From Acidocella aquatica (lineage in GTDB: Bacteria; Pseudomonadota; Alphaproteobacteria; Acetobacterales; Acetobacteraceae), in assembly GCF_030160635.1 (NCBI RefSeq), contig NZ_BSOS01000041.1, positions 1-64,000 on the forward strand: a stretch of 64,000 nucleotides of DNA, read 5' to 3'. This document shows, piece after piece, positions 16,463 through 25,426 of the stretch. The notes beneath the pieces were generated by a model that worked only from the letters and a program-made list of their open reading frames with translations, was not told where the DNA came from and did no database searches. Every line of letters begins with the position of its first letter. Position 1 is the first letter of the stretch. A program made the translations under genes and the position numbers.

Positions 16463-18050
16463 TCAGGATTTTCAGGGCATCGGTCCGCATGTAATTGGCT
16501 TTCGCCGCTTGCGGGTCGGGCAGGGCGCAGCGCAGCGCCAGGGCGATAATCCCCAGGCTAAAGACGCTGATCACAACCGTGCCGCTCAGGTTTGAGAAAG
16601 TGCCGGTGCCATGCGCCGGCCCGAGATAGGTGATCAACCACAGCCCGCCGAAATAAGGCGCCATCCACCAGGCGCCCCGCCATTCCAGATGGCGCAGCGT
16701 CCGCTGCACGGCGAATTGCTGCCCGCAATAAAACATGAACATGAGCAGCAGGCCGCCCAGCAAATGGTTGGCGACATCCGCCCCCGCCCAGAACACCACC
16801 AGATTCGCAACGATAAAGGCCATTGGCGCGAACACCATGGCCAGACGAAGGCGGAAGGGGCGCTTGTATTGCGCCTCGGGCAGGGTTTGGCGGAAGGCAA
16901 GCAAAACCACCGGGCCAATGCCGTAGGCGATGACGCTGATGGACGAGATATAGGTCACGAGCAACCGCCAGGAGGGAAGGGGCAGCAAAAACAGCAGCCC
17001 GGCAAAAAAGCTCAGCGCCAGGCTGGTCACGGGCACGCCGTTGCCCGAGATCTGGGTGAAGAGCCGCGGCATGAACCCGGAATCGGCGGTTGCATAGATC
17101 ACCCGCGCCGCCGTGGTGTTATAAATGACCCCGGTGCCCCCCGGCGATATCGCGGCATCCGCATACAAGGTGATAGCCAGCCAGGTCAGCCCCAGCCCGC
17201 TGGCCAGCCCGGCAAACGGCCCGGAAATCCCAGGAAAGCTCAATTTTGCCCAGCCGTTGGCGAGGTCGGCGGGGGTGAGCGCGCCGATGAATGCCAGTTC
17301 CAGCCCGCAATAGAGCAGGATGCACAGAAGGACCGATCCCACGATGGCAAAGGGCAGGCTGCGGCTGGGGTTGGAGGTCTCGCCCGCCAGCTCGATCGCC
17401 TGACGGAATCCCAGATAAGCAAACAGAACACCCGATCCCGAAACCGCCGCCAGCACCCCGTTCATGCCGGTGGGGGCAAAGCCGAACTGGGTGAAATTGC
17501 GCGCCCGAAAATGCACGAACATCAGGACAACCACGGTCCCCGCCGGCACCAGCAGCTTCCACCATGTAATCGCGTTGTTGATCTTCAGCACGAGCCTGAT
17601 CGCCAGCAGGTTGATCCAGAGGAACAGCACCATCAGCGCCGCCGCCGCCGCGAAGCCTTTCATGGTGAGCATGCCGCTCGCCGGGTCGACCAGGCCGGAG
17701 AAAAAATTATTGCTGTAATTGATCACTGAAACCGCCTCGACCGGCGGGACGGAAATATAGGCAAGAAAATTGATCCAGGTCATCACCTGCGCCGAGAGCC
17801 GGCCAAAGCAGAGATACGGGAACACAATCACCGCTCCCGGCTGCGGGAACATGGTGGAAAGCTCGGCAAACACAAAAGCCAGCAGGAGCACCGCCCCGCC
17901 GCCGATCACCCAGGCAATGAGCGAGGCCGGCCCCGCGATTTTCGCAGCGTTCATCGCCCCGAACAGCCAGCCGGAACCGATCATCCCTCCCAGGCTGGCG
18001 AATAAGAGGCCAATACGTCCGGCGTCGCGTTTCAGAGCGGGTGCGGGCAT
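16446..18050 (-). CDS. APC-family amino-acid permease
   Basis: 534 residues with about 12–14 hydrophobic segments. The first helix carries the APC substrate-site motif GGMIGSGWLFGA, and FAYLGFRQAIELAGE lies in the middle as in amino-acid/polyamine antiporters. The ATG at 18050 has AGGAG five bases upstream and is preferred to one 19 codons earlier. Substrate cannot be told from sequence. It is transcribed alone, divergent from pepF. Confidence 0.87.
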   Translation of the reverse strand: MPAPALKRDAGRIGLLFASLGGMIGSGWLFGAMNAAKIAGPASLIAWVIGGGAVLLLAFVFAELSTMFPQPGAVIVFPYLCFGRLSAQVMTWINFLAYISVPPVEAVSVINYSNNFFSGLVDPASGMLTMKGFAAAAALMVLFLWINLLAIRLVLKINNAITWWKLLVPAGTVVVLMFVHFRARNFTQFGFAPTGMNGVLAAVSGSGVLFAYLGFRQAIELAGETSNPSRSLPFAIVGSVLLCILLYCGLELAFIGALTPADLANGWAKLSFPGISGPFAGLASGLGLTWLAITLYADAAISPGGTGVIYNTTAARVIYATADSGFMPRLFTQISGNGVPVTSLALSFFAGLLFLLPLPSWRLLVTYISSISVIAYGIGPVVLLAFRQTLPEAQYKRPFRLRLAMVFAPMAFIVANLVVFWAGADVANHLLGGLLLMFMFYCGQQFAVQRTLRHLEWRGAWWMAPYFGGLWLITYLGPAHGTGTFSNLSGTVVISVFSLGIIALALRCALPDPQAAKANYMRTDALKILTVPKA

Positions 18051-18211
18051 GAAATCTCCTGGCCGGGGATGGGTTGATCCACCAAGGTCTAACCGCGATT
18101 TTCCCATGCGTCACGCAATTATCGTCGAGGCAGGCGCGCCCCGCCGCCGCTCCACCTTTGCCGCCGGCCGATTAGCGCCTACATCTGCGGGCAACATCAG
18201 GAGCGGATTAT

Positions 18212-20020
18212 ATGCACGCAACACAGATCGCCCGGCACCCCGAAGGTTTCTCCGCGAGCAGCGGCACGCTGCCGGTCTGGAACCTCAACGATCTGTACGC
18301 CGGCCTGGAAGACCCGCGCATCGCCGCCGATCTGCAAAGCGCCCAGGATGCCGCCGCCGCCTTCGAGTCCCGCTACAAAAACCGCCTCGCTGGTCTCTCC
18401 GGCGCGGAGCTGGCCGCCGCCGTGCATGAATACGAGCGCATCTCCGAATCCCTCGGCCGCGCCACCTCCTTCGCGCAGTTGCTGTTCTCCGCCGATTCCA
18501 ACAACCCCGCCCACGGCAAATTCTACCAGACCATGTCCGAGCGCGTGACGCTCATCAACACCTCCCTGTTGTTCTTCACCCTGGAGCTCAACCTCCTCCC
18601 CGAGGCTGATCTGGCCGCCAAACAGCAAGACCCTGCCTTGGCCCGCTACGCCCCCTGGCTGCGCGATCTGCGGGTCTTCCTGCCGCACCAGCTCTCCGCC
18701 GAGCTGGAAAAACTGTTGATGGAAAAAGACGTCACCGGCCATGCCGCCTGGAGCCGCCTGTTCGATGAGACCACCGCCGCCATGCGCGTGCCGGTCAACG
18801 GTGAAGACCTCACCCTCTCCGCCGCCCTCAACAAACTATCAGACCCTGAGCGCGCCACCCGCCAGGCCGCCGGCAAGGCGGTTGGCGAGGCGATGGGCCG
18901 CCACGAAAAACTCTTCGCCCTCATCACCAACACCTTGGCCAAGGACAAGGAGATCGACGACAACTGGCGCCACTACCCAACCCCCGCCTCCTACCGCAAC
19001 CGCTCCAACATGGTTGAGGACGAGGTGGTCGAAGCCCTGAGTTCGGCGGTAAAATCCTCCTACGCCCGCCTCGCGCACCGCTATTACGCCATGAAGGCGA
19101 AATGGCTGGGGCTGGACAAGCTCGAATACTGGGACCGCAACGCCCCGCTCCCCGGCGATGATGACCGTGCCATCCCCTGGCCCGAGGCAAAGGAGATGGT
19201 GCTCGGCGCCTACGCTCGCTTCAACCCCGCCCTGGCCGCGCAGATCGAGCCGTTTTTCGAGCAGAGCTGGATCGACGCGGCCCCGCGCCCCGGCAAATCC
19301 GGCGGCGCCTTCGCCCACCCCACAATCCCCGCCGCGCACCCCTATGTGCTGATGAATTATCACGGCCGCACCCACGATGTGATGACCCTGGCGCACGAGC
19401 TTGGCCACGGCGCCCACCAGCGCTTGGCGGCCGAGCAGGGCTACCTGATGTCCGGCACGCCCCTGACCCTGGCCGAAACCGCCAGCGTCTTCGGCGAAAT
19501 GCTCACCTTCCGCTCCCTGCTCGATGCCGAGTCAGACCCCCAGCGCCGCCGCTTCATGCTGGCCGGCAAGGTGGAGGACATGCTCAACACCGTCGTCCGC
19601 CAGATCGCCTTCTACCAGTTTGAGCTAAAAGTTCACGCCGAACGCCGCACCGGCGAGCTGCTCCCCGCCCGGATCGGCGAAATCTGGCTGGAAGTGCAGA
19701 CCGAGAGCCTCGGCCCGGCCTTCACCTTCGCTGAGGAATACCGCCTCTTCTGGGCCTATGTCCCGCATTTCATCCACTCGCCGTTTTATGTCTATGCCTA
19801 TGCCTTCGGCGATTGCCTGGTGAACGCCCTCTACGCTGTCTACCAGGAGAGCGCGGACAAAACCGCCTTCGCCGGAAAATACACCGAAATGCTCAAAGCC
19901 GGCGGCACCTTGCGCCACAAGGAGCTTCTCGCCCCCTTCGGCCTGGACGCCAGCCACCCCGAATTCTGGCAAAAGGGGCTGGACGTGATCGCCGGGTTCA
20001 TTGACGAGCTGGAAGCCTGA
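18212..20020 (+). CDS. pepF: Oligoendopeptidase F (M3 metallopeptidase)
   Basis: 602 residues. The zinc motif HELGHGAHQ (HExxH) is near residue 392, with the downstream Glu in TLAETASVFGEML as third ligand. PWLRDLRVFLPHQL and the N-terminal WNLNDLYAG are typical of bacterial PepF. It cleaves cytoplasmic oligopeptides. AGGAG lies just upstream of the ATG. The stop overlaps the next start by one base (TGATG), so it is coupled to the ABC1 kinase. Confidence 0.93.
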   Translation: MHATQIARHPEGFSASSGTLPVWNLNDLYAGLEDPRIAADLQSAQDAAAAFESRYKNRLAGLSGAELAAAVHEYERISESLGRATSFAQLLFSADSNNPAHGKFYQTMSERVTLINTSLLFFTLELNLLPEADLAAKQQDPALARYAPWLRDLRVFLPHQLSAELEKLLMEKDVTGHAAWSRLFDETTAAMRVPVNGEDLTLSAALNKLSDPERATRQAAGKAVGEAMGRHEKLFALITNTLAKDKEIDDNWRHYPTPASYRNRSNMVEDEVVEALSSAVKSSYARLAHRYYAMKAKWLGLDKLEYWDRNAPLPGDDDRAIPWPEAKEMVLGAYARFNPALAAQIEPFFEQSWIDAAPRPGKSGGAFAHPTIPAAHPYVLMNYHGRTHDVMTLAHELGHGAHQRLAAEQGYLMSGTPLTLAETASVFGEMLTFRSLLDAESDPQRRRFMLAGKVEDMLNTVVRQIAFYQFELKVHAERRTGELLPARIGEIWLEVQTESLGPAFTFAEEYRLFWAYVPHFIHSPFYVYAYAFGDCLVNALYAVYQESADKTAFAGKYTEMLKAGGTLRHKELLAPFGLDASHPEFWQKGLDVIAGFIDELEA

Positions 20021-21369
20021 TGGCCGAACGCGAAGGCAATATTTTCGGCGACATCGGCCGCTTCGCCCGCACCTCCGGCGCCGTCGGCGGCATCGCCGCG
20101 CGCATCGCGGGGGAGCGTGTGCTCGGCATCAAAACCGACCAGGCCCGCCACGCGCAGGATTTAAAAGCCGTGCTCGGCGGCCTCAAGGGCCCGATGATGA
20201 AGGTGGCCCAGTTCCTCTCCACCGTGCCCGACGCATTGCCCCCCGAATACGCCGCCCAACTGGCCGAACTCCAGGCCAACGCGCCACCCATGGGCTGGGC
20301 CTTCGTGCGCCGGCGCATGCAAAGCGAGCTGGGGCCGGATTGGGAGAAAAAATTCACGACCTTCGGCCATGAGGCCGCCGCCGCCGCCAGTCTCGGCCAG
20401 GTCCACAAGGCTATCCTGCCGGATGGCACCCAGGTCGCCTGCAAGCTGCAATACCCTGACATGCCCAACATCGTGGAAGCCGACCTGCGCCAGGTGAAAA
20501 TGGCCATGGCGCTCTACCGGCGCATGGATAACGCCATCATCCAGGACGACATCTACACCGAACTCTGCGAGCGCCTGCGCGAGGAGCTGGACTACAAGCG
20601 CGAGGCCGCGCAGATGCGCCTCTACCGCGCCATGCTGGCGGGCGTCCCCAACGTAAATGTCCCCGAGCCGGTGGCGCAATACACCACGCCGCGCCTGCTC
20701 ACCATGAAATGGTTGAACGGCGTGGGGCTGAAAACCTGGCTGGAGGGCGAGCCGAGCCTGGAGCAGCGCAACGCGCTCGCCACCGCGCTCTTCCGCGCCT
20801 GGTACATCCCCTTCTACCGCTACGGCGTCATCCACGGTGACCCGCATCTGGGCAACTACCAGGTCTCCGAGAGTGGCGGCCTCAACCTGCTGGATTACGG
20901 CTCCATCCGCGTCTTCCCCGCCAAATTCGTCGGCGGCGTGCTCGACCTCTACGCCGCCGTACGCGACGCCGACTCCGAGCGCGCCCGCCACGCCTACGAC
21001 ATCTGGGGCTTCAAAGGCATCACCGATGAGCAGATCACCATCCTCAATGACTGGGCGCAATTCCTCTACGGCCCGCTGGTGGAAGACCGCGTCCGCCCGA
21101 TCCAGGACGACGGCGACACCCAGTTCGGCCGTTCGGTGGCACAAAAGGTTCATGCGGGCCTGCAGCGCACGGGCGGCGTGCGCCCCCCGCGCGAATTCGT
21201 CCTCATGGACCGCTCCGCGATCGGCCTCGGCTCGGTTTTCATGCGCCTGCGCGCCGAGCTTAACTGGAGCCGTCTGTTCCATGAGACGGTCGATGATTTC
21301 GACCCCGCCCAACTGGCCGCCCGCCAGCAGGAGGCTTTGCGCATTGCCGGGGTGCCGGAGGCCAAGTAA
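20020..21369 (+). CDS. ABC1/UbiB-family atypical kinase
   Basis: 449 residues. Protein-kinase-like fold of the AarF/UbiB/COQ8 family, linked to ubiquinone biogenesis. Seen: MMKVAQFLSTVPDALP (the family's N-terminal KxGQ region, here KVAQ), the Ala-rich loop AAAASLGQVHKA, the ATP-site Lys in VACKLQYPDM, the catalytic HGDPHLGNYQ, and the metal-binding LLDYGSIRVF (DYG in place of DFG). No C-terminal membrane anchor is evident, unlike UbiB proper, so it is probably a soluble paralogue. It is coupled to pepF by a one-base overlap. Confidence 0.88.
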   Translation: MAEREGNIFGDIGRFARTSGAVGGIAARIAGERVLGIKTDQARHAQDLKAVLGGLKGPMMKVAQFLSTVPDALPPEYAAQLAELQANAPPMGWAFVRRRMQSELGPDWEKKFTTFGHEAAAAASLGQVHKAILPDGTQVACKLQYPDMPNIVEADLRQVKMAMALYRRMDNAIIQDDIYTELCERLREELDYKREAAQMRLYRAMLAGVPNVNVPEPVAQYTTPRLLTMKWLNGVGLKTWLEGEPSLEQRNALATALFRAWYIPFYRYGVIHGDPHLGNYQVSESGGLNLLDYGSIRVFPAKFVGGVLDLYAAVRDADSERARHAYDIWGFKGITDEQITILNDWAQFLYGPLVEDRVRPIQDDGDTQFGRSVAQKVHAGLQRTGGVRPPREFVLMDRSAIGLGSVFMRLRAELNWSRLFHETVDDFDPAQLAARQQEALRIAGVPEAK

Positions 21370-21407
21370 TACCAGCGAGCGTGCAACAATCATGACCGAG
21401 GGCGTCG

Positions 21408-22106
21408 ATGGCAATTTTTAAACGCGGCCTGCGCGAGGGCTTCATCGCCCGCGCCTACCGCAAGACCCTGCATTCCTTCTACGCCAACGATCTATGGATC
21501 GACCTGCGCCTGCACGCCAAGCGCGAGGCCGTGGATTATATCGTCGCCAACATGAGCGAGGCGATGGTCCTGCCCGACCGGCTGGATCTGCTGAAATTCG
21601 CCCTCTCGCGCGCCCCGGCCGAGGGGCTGGTGCTGGAGTTCGGCGTCGAAAAGGGCGCCTCCTTGCGCCACCTCGCCAGCCTGCGCCCCGGCAATGTGCA
21701 TGGATTTGACAGTTTCGAGGGCCTCCCCGGCGACTGGGGCGGCACCAAGGAGGCCGCGGGCGCCTTCACCCTGCGCGGAAAACTGCCAAAAGTCCCCGCC
21801 AACGCCATCCTGCATGTCGGCTGGTTTGACAAAACCCTGGCGCCCTTCCTGGCGGAAAACCCCGCGCAATGCGCCCTCATCCATGTCGATTGCGACATCT
21901 ACATCAGCACAGCCGTCATTTTCGAGCAGCTGCGCTCGCGCATCGGCCGTGGCACGGTCATCGTGTTCGATGAATATTTCAACTATCCAGGCTGGCGCGC
22001 GCATGAATACAAGGCGTTCCAGGAGTTCATCGCCGCCAGTGGGCTAAACTATCGTTATCTCGGTTTTTCCGCCGAAAAAGGCCATGTCGCGGTCATCATC
22101 CTTTAA
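21408..22106 (+). CDS. Class I SAM-dependent methyltransferase (TylF/MycF-like)
   Basis: 232 residues. Motif I is VLEFGVEKGASLRHLA near residue 76; GFDSFEGLPGDWGG and HVDCDIYISTAVIFEQL followed by IVFDEYFNYPGW are the typical TylF-family order, with Asp residues that bind a metal in characterised O-methyltransferases. The acceptor is unknown. GAGGG precedes the ATG, and the gene follows the ABC1 kinase after 38 bp, so it may be in the same transcript. Confidence 0.85.
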   Translation: MAIFKRGLREGFIARAYRKTLHSFYANDLWIDLRLHAKREAVDYIVANMSEAMVLPDRLDLLKFALSRAPAEGLVLEFGVEKGASLRHLASLRPGNVHGFDSFEGLPGDWGGTKEAAGAFTLRGKLPKVPANAILHVGWFDKTLAPFLAENPAQCALIHVDCDIYISTAVIFEQLRSRIGRGTVIVFDEYFNYPGWRAHEYKAFQEFIAASGLNYRYLGFSAEKGHVAVIIL

Positions 22107-22212
22107 AGACCGCGCCAAAATACCTCACATTTCCGGCAGGGTAGGGCATGCCGCGCCCCCTGCTGGCGGCTGGTGCTCTTGAATAATTACGCGGCCTCCA
22201 TCATGGTGCGCT

Positions 22213-22224
22213 GCAATCGATTGC
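22213..22224. promoter_or_regulatory. 12-bp perfect palindrome upstream of the pnt operon
   Basis: GCAATCGATTGC is followed by six T, 19 bp before the pntAA start and partly within the likely leader. It could be a regulator site or a weak hairpin end for the preceding methyltransferase transcript. Neither is established. Confidence 0.3.
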
Positions 22225-22243
22225 GTTTTTTAGGGAATGGTCC

Positions 22244-23380
22244 ATGCGTCTAGCGGTTTTGAAAGAACGTCGTGCCGGGGAAGCCCGTGTGGCGGCGACA
22301 CCAGATACGGTCAAAAAACTGATCGGGCTTGGCCTGAGCGTTGCTGTTGAAGCAGGCGCCGGGCTGACCGCCGCGATCTCCGATGAGGAATTCGCCGCCG
22401 CGGGTGCGCAAATCACCCCCGATGCCGCAACCGCGTTGAACGGCGCTGAAATCCTCTTCGCGGTGCAGGCGCCCGAGCCGGAAATCCGCACGCAGGTTGC
22501 CCCCGGCACCCTGCTGGTCTGCACCATGAACACGTTTGGCAACCCTGAGCTGGTCCCAGCCCTGGCCGCCGCGAAGATTGACGCCGTGGCGATGGAGATG
22601 ATGCCCCGCATCACCCGCGCCCAGAGCATGGATGTGCTCTCATCCCAGGCCAACCTCTCCGGCTACCGCGCCCTCATCGAGGCCGCCGGCGCCTTCGCGC
22701 GCGGCTTCCCGATGATGATGACCGCCGCCGGCACTGTGCCGCCCGCCCGCGTGCTGGTCATCGGCGCCGGCGTCGCCGGGTTGCAGGCCATCGCCACCGC
22801 GCGCCGCCTCGGCGGCATCGTCTCCGGCACGGACGTCCGCCCCGCCGCCAAGGAGGAGATCAGATCCCTCGGCGCCACCTATATCGGCGTCGATGACGAA
22901 GAGTCAGCCAAGCAGACCGGCCCCTATGCCGGGCAGATGTCCGAGGAATTCCGCAAGAAACAGGCTGACCTCATGGCCACCACCGTCGCGAAGAACGACA
23001 TCATCGTCTGCACCGCTCTGGTGCAGGGCCGCAAGGCGCCGGTGATCGTCACCTCCGAGATGGTCGCCGCCATGCGCGCGGGCAGCATCATCATCGACCT
23101 CGCGGCCGATTCCGGCGGCAACTGCGCCGACACCGTGCCGGGCGAGACCATCACCACCGCCAATGGCGTCACCATCATCGGTCACCGCAACTGGCCCTCG
23201 CGCATCGCCGTCGCCGCCAGCCAGCTCTACGCGCGCAACCTGCTCACCTTCATCACCACCTTCTGGGATAAAGACGCAAAGGCGCCCAAGCTCACCGAGA
23301 CCGACGACATCATCAAAGGTGTGCTGCTGACCAAGGGCGGTCAGATCGTCCACCCGAATTTCATTCCCGCAGCCGCTTAA
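22244..23380 (+). CDS. pntAA: NAD(P)+ transhydrogenase subunit alpha part 1 (NAD(H)-binding)
   Basis: 378 residues, domain I of proton-translocating transhydrogenase. Start LAVLKERRAGEARVAATPD, the NAD-binding VLVIGAGVAGLQAIATARRLG near residue 168, and the conserved KAPVIVTSEMV and GHRNWPSRIA stretches are all present. The complex uses the proton gradient to move hydride from NADH to NADP+. AGGGA lies upstream of the ATG. First gene of the pntAA–pntAB–pntB operon, the split arrangement common in alphaproteobacteria. Confidence 0.95.
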   Translation: MRLAVLKERRAGEARVAATPDTVKKLIGLGLSVAVEAGAGLTAAISDEEFAAAGAQITPDAATALNGAEILFAVQAPEPEIRTQVAPGTLLVCTMNTFGNPELVPALAAAKIDAVAMEMMPRITRAQSMDVLSSQANLSGYRALIEAAGAFARGFPMMMTAAGTVPPARVLVIGAGVAGLQAIATARRLGGIVSGTDVRPAAKEEIRSLGATYIGVDDEESAKQTGPYAGQMSEEFRKKQADLMATTVAKNDIIVCTALVQGRKAPVIVTSEMVAAMRAGSIIIDLAADSGGNCADTVPGETITTANGVTIIGHRNWPSRIAVAASQLYARNLLTFITTFWDKDAKAPKLTETDDIIKGVLLTKGGQIVHPNFIPAAA

Positions 23381-23395
23381 GGGGGGCGCCAAACC

Positions 23396-23785
23396 ATGAC
23401 ACCAGCCGATTTAGCCGCACAAGCGGCAGACCTCGCGCATCAGGCCGCCGTGCTCGCGCAAAACGCCGCCGGGGTTGCCGCGGTCGCCGCGCAGAATGCG
23501 CCGCCCGCTGCCCCGTTCGTCTATCTGTTCAGCATTTTCGTGCTGGCGATCTTCGTGGGCTATTATGTGGTGTGGAACGTAACCCCGGCGCTGCACTCAC
23601 CGCTGATGGCCGTCACCAACGCCATCTCCTCGGTCATTATCGTCGGCGCCATGCTGGCCACCGGGCTGCAGGGCAGCAATGTCGCGCATCTCTTTGGCTT
23701 CCTGGCCGTGGTGCTGGTGAGCGTCAATATTTTCGGCGGCTTTGTGGTGACCAACCGCATGCTCTCGATGTTCCGTAAAAAATAA
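23396..23785 (+). CDS. pntAB: NAD(P)+ transhydrogenase subunit alpha part 2 (membrane)
   Basis: 129 residues. An Ala/Gln-rich N-terminal 35 residues is followed by about three to four membrane segments ([36 protein letters not shown], and a third rich in Val/Phe) and [14 protein letters not shown] at the end, as in the membrane part of the alpha subunit. It forms part of the proton channel with PntB. It lies 15 bp after pntAA and 12 bp before pntB. Confidence 0.93.
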   Translation: MTPADLAAQAADLAHQAAVLAQNAAGVAAVAAQNAPPAAPFVYLFSIFVLAIFVGYYVVWNVTPALHSPLMAVTNAISSVIIVGAMLATGLQGSNVAHLFGFLAVVLVSVNIFGGFVVTNRMLSMFRKK

Positions 23786-23797
23786 GGCGCCCGCCAG

Positions 23798-25204
23798 ATG
23801 AACCAGTCCCTTACCTCCTTCGCCTATCTGGTCGCCGCGGTATTATTTATCCTGGCGCTGCGTGGCCTCTCGCACCCCACCACCTCGCGCCGCGGCAACC
23901 AGCTCGGCATCATCGGCATGGGCATCGCCATTTTGGCGACCCTCCTGCACAGCGGCATGTCGCTGGGCGGCGTGGCGCTCATCGTGCTCGGTGTCGCCAT
24001 CGGCGGCGCCATCGGCACCGTGGCGGCGCTGCGGATTAAAATGACCGCGCTGCCCCAGCTCGTCGCCGCCTTCCACTCGCTGGTCGGTCTGGCCGCCGTG
24101 TTCGTCGCCGCCTCGGCGCTGAACGCGCCGCAGAGCTTCGGCATCGGCACCACCGGGCATATCCATCTGGAGAGCCTGGTGGAAATGTCGCTCGGCCTGG
24201 CCATCGGCGCCGTCACCTTCACCGGCTCGCTCATCGCCTTCGCCAAGCTGCAGGCGCTGATGTCGGGCACGCCGATCACCTTCCGCGGCCAGCACAAGCT
24301 CAACCTGGGCCTTGGCATCCTGCTGTTCATCCTGGTCCTGCTGTTCATCGTCTCCGGCGGCAGCAAAATCCTGTTCACGGCCGTGGCGATCCTGGCGTTG
24401 CTCATGGGCTTCCTGCTCATCATCCCCATCGGCGGCGCCGATATGCCGGTCGTGGTCTCGATGCTGAACTCCTATTCCGGCTGGGCAGCTGCCGGCATCG
24501 GCTTCACCATCGGCAACATGGCGCTTATCGTCACCGGCGCGCTGGTTGGCTCCTCGGGTGCCATCCTGTCCTACATCATGTGCAAGGGCATGAACCGCAG
24601 CATCTTCAACGTGCTGCTGGGCGGCTTCGGCAACGCCGGCGGCGAGGCCGTGGCCGGCACCACCTCGGGCGACAAATCGGTGAAAATCGGTTCCGCCGAG
24701 GATGCCGCCTTTATCATGAAGAACGCCTCCAAGGTCATCATCGTGCCCGGCTACGGCATGGCTGTCTCCCAGGCGCAGCATGCGCTGCGTGAAATGGCGG
24801 ACGTGCTGAAGGCTGACAACATCGTGGTCAAATACGCGATCCATCCGGTGGCGGGCCGCATGCCCGGCCACATGAACGTGCTGCTGGCTGAAGCCGGTGT
24901 CTCGTATGATGATGTGTTCGAGTTGGAGACCATCAACAACGAGTTTGCCTCGGCTGACGTGGTGTATGTCATCGGCGCCAATGACGTGACCAACCCGGCC
25001 GCGAAAACCAACCCGGCCAGCCCGATCTTCGGGATGCCGATCCTGGAAGTCGACAAGGCAAAAACCGTGCTGTTCGTGAAGCGCTCGATGGCATCCGGCT
25101 ACTCCGGCGTCGACAACGAGCTCTTCTTCCGTGACAACACCATGATGCTCTTCGGCGACGCCAAAAAGATGACCGAGGAAATCGTGCAGTCGCTGGACCA
25201 CTGA
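23798..25204 (+). CDS. pntB: NAD(P)+ transhydrogenase subunit beta
   Basis: 468 residues. Eight to nine membrane helices (residues ~5–265) carry the proton path. The NADP(H)-binding domain III starts near 290 with IVPGYGMAVSQAQHALREM, MPGHMNVLLAEAGVSYD and YVIGANDVTNPAA, then LFVKRSMASGYSGVDNELF, all hallmark segments. Last gene of the operon, with a strong terminator 20 bp past the stop. Confidence 0.95.
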   Translation: MNQSLTSFAYLVAAVLFILALRGLSHPTTSRRGNQLGIIGMGIAILATLLHSGMSLGGVALIVLGVAIGGAIGTVAALRIKMTALPQLVAAFHSLVGLAAVFVAASALNAPQSFGIGTTGHIHLESLVEMSLGLAIGAVTFTGSLIAFAKLQALMSGTPITFRGQHKLNLGLGILLFILVLLFIVSGGSKILFTAVAILALLMGFLLIIPIGGADMPVVVSMLNSYSGWAAAGIGFTIGNMALIVTGALVGSSGAILSYIMCKGMNRSIFNVLLGGFGNAGGEAVAGTTSGDKSVKIGSAEDAAFIMKNASKVIIVPGYGMAVSQAQHALREMADVLKADNIVVKYAIHPVAGRMPGHMNVLLAEAGVSYDDVFELETINNEFASADVVYVIGANDVTNPAAKTNPASPIFGMPILEVDKAKTVLFVKRSMASGYSGVDNELFFRDNTMMLFGDAKKMTEEIVQSLDH

Positions 25205-25223
25205 GGTCCAGGTAAATGCCGCT

Positions 25224-25255
25224 AAAAAAGGCGGGCTTCATAGCCCGCCTTTTTT
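25224..25255 (+). terminator. Rho-independent terminator of the pnt operon
   Basis: The stem GGCGGGCT/AGCCCGCC has a TCAT loop, six A before it and six T after it, so it can work in both directions. Confidence 0.95.
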
Positions 25256-25426
25256 ATGCCGGGATAATTAAGCCTAAAAATAAACCAGCACAGTGTTTTG
25301 CTGCAAAAAAAGGCATAATCTCGCCTATCTCCTGGCTGGTGGCATTGCTCAAGGGTAATCATTTAGGATACGACCATGCAAACCGGCCCAGCCGGTACTA
25401 TGTCGGCATGACGGAGAGATACATCT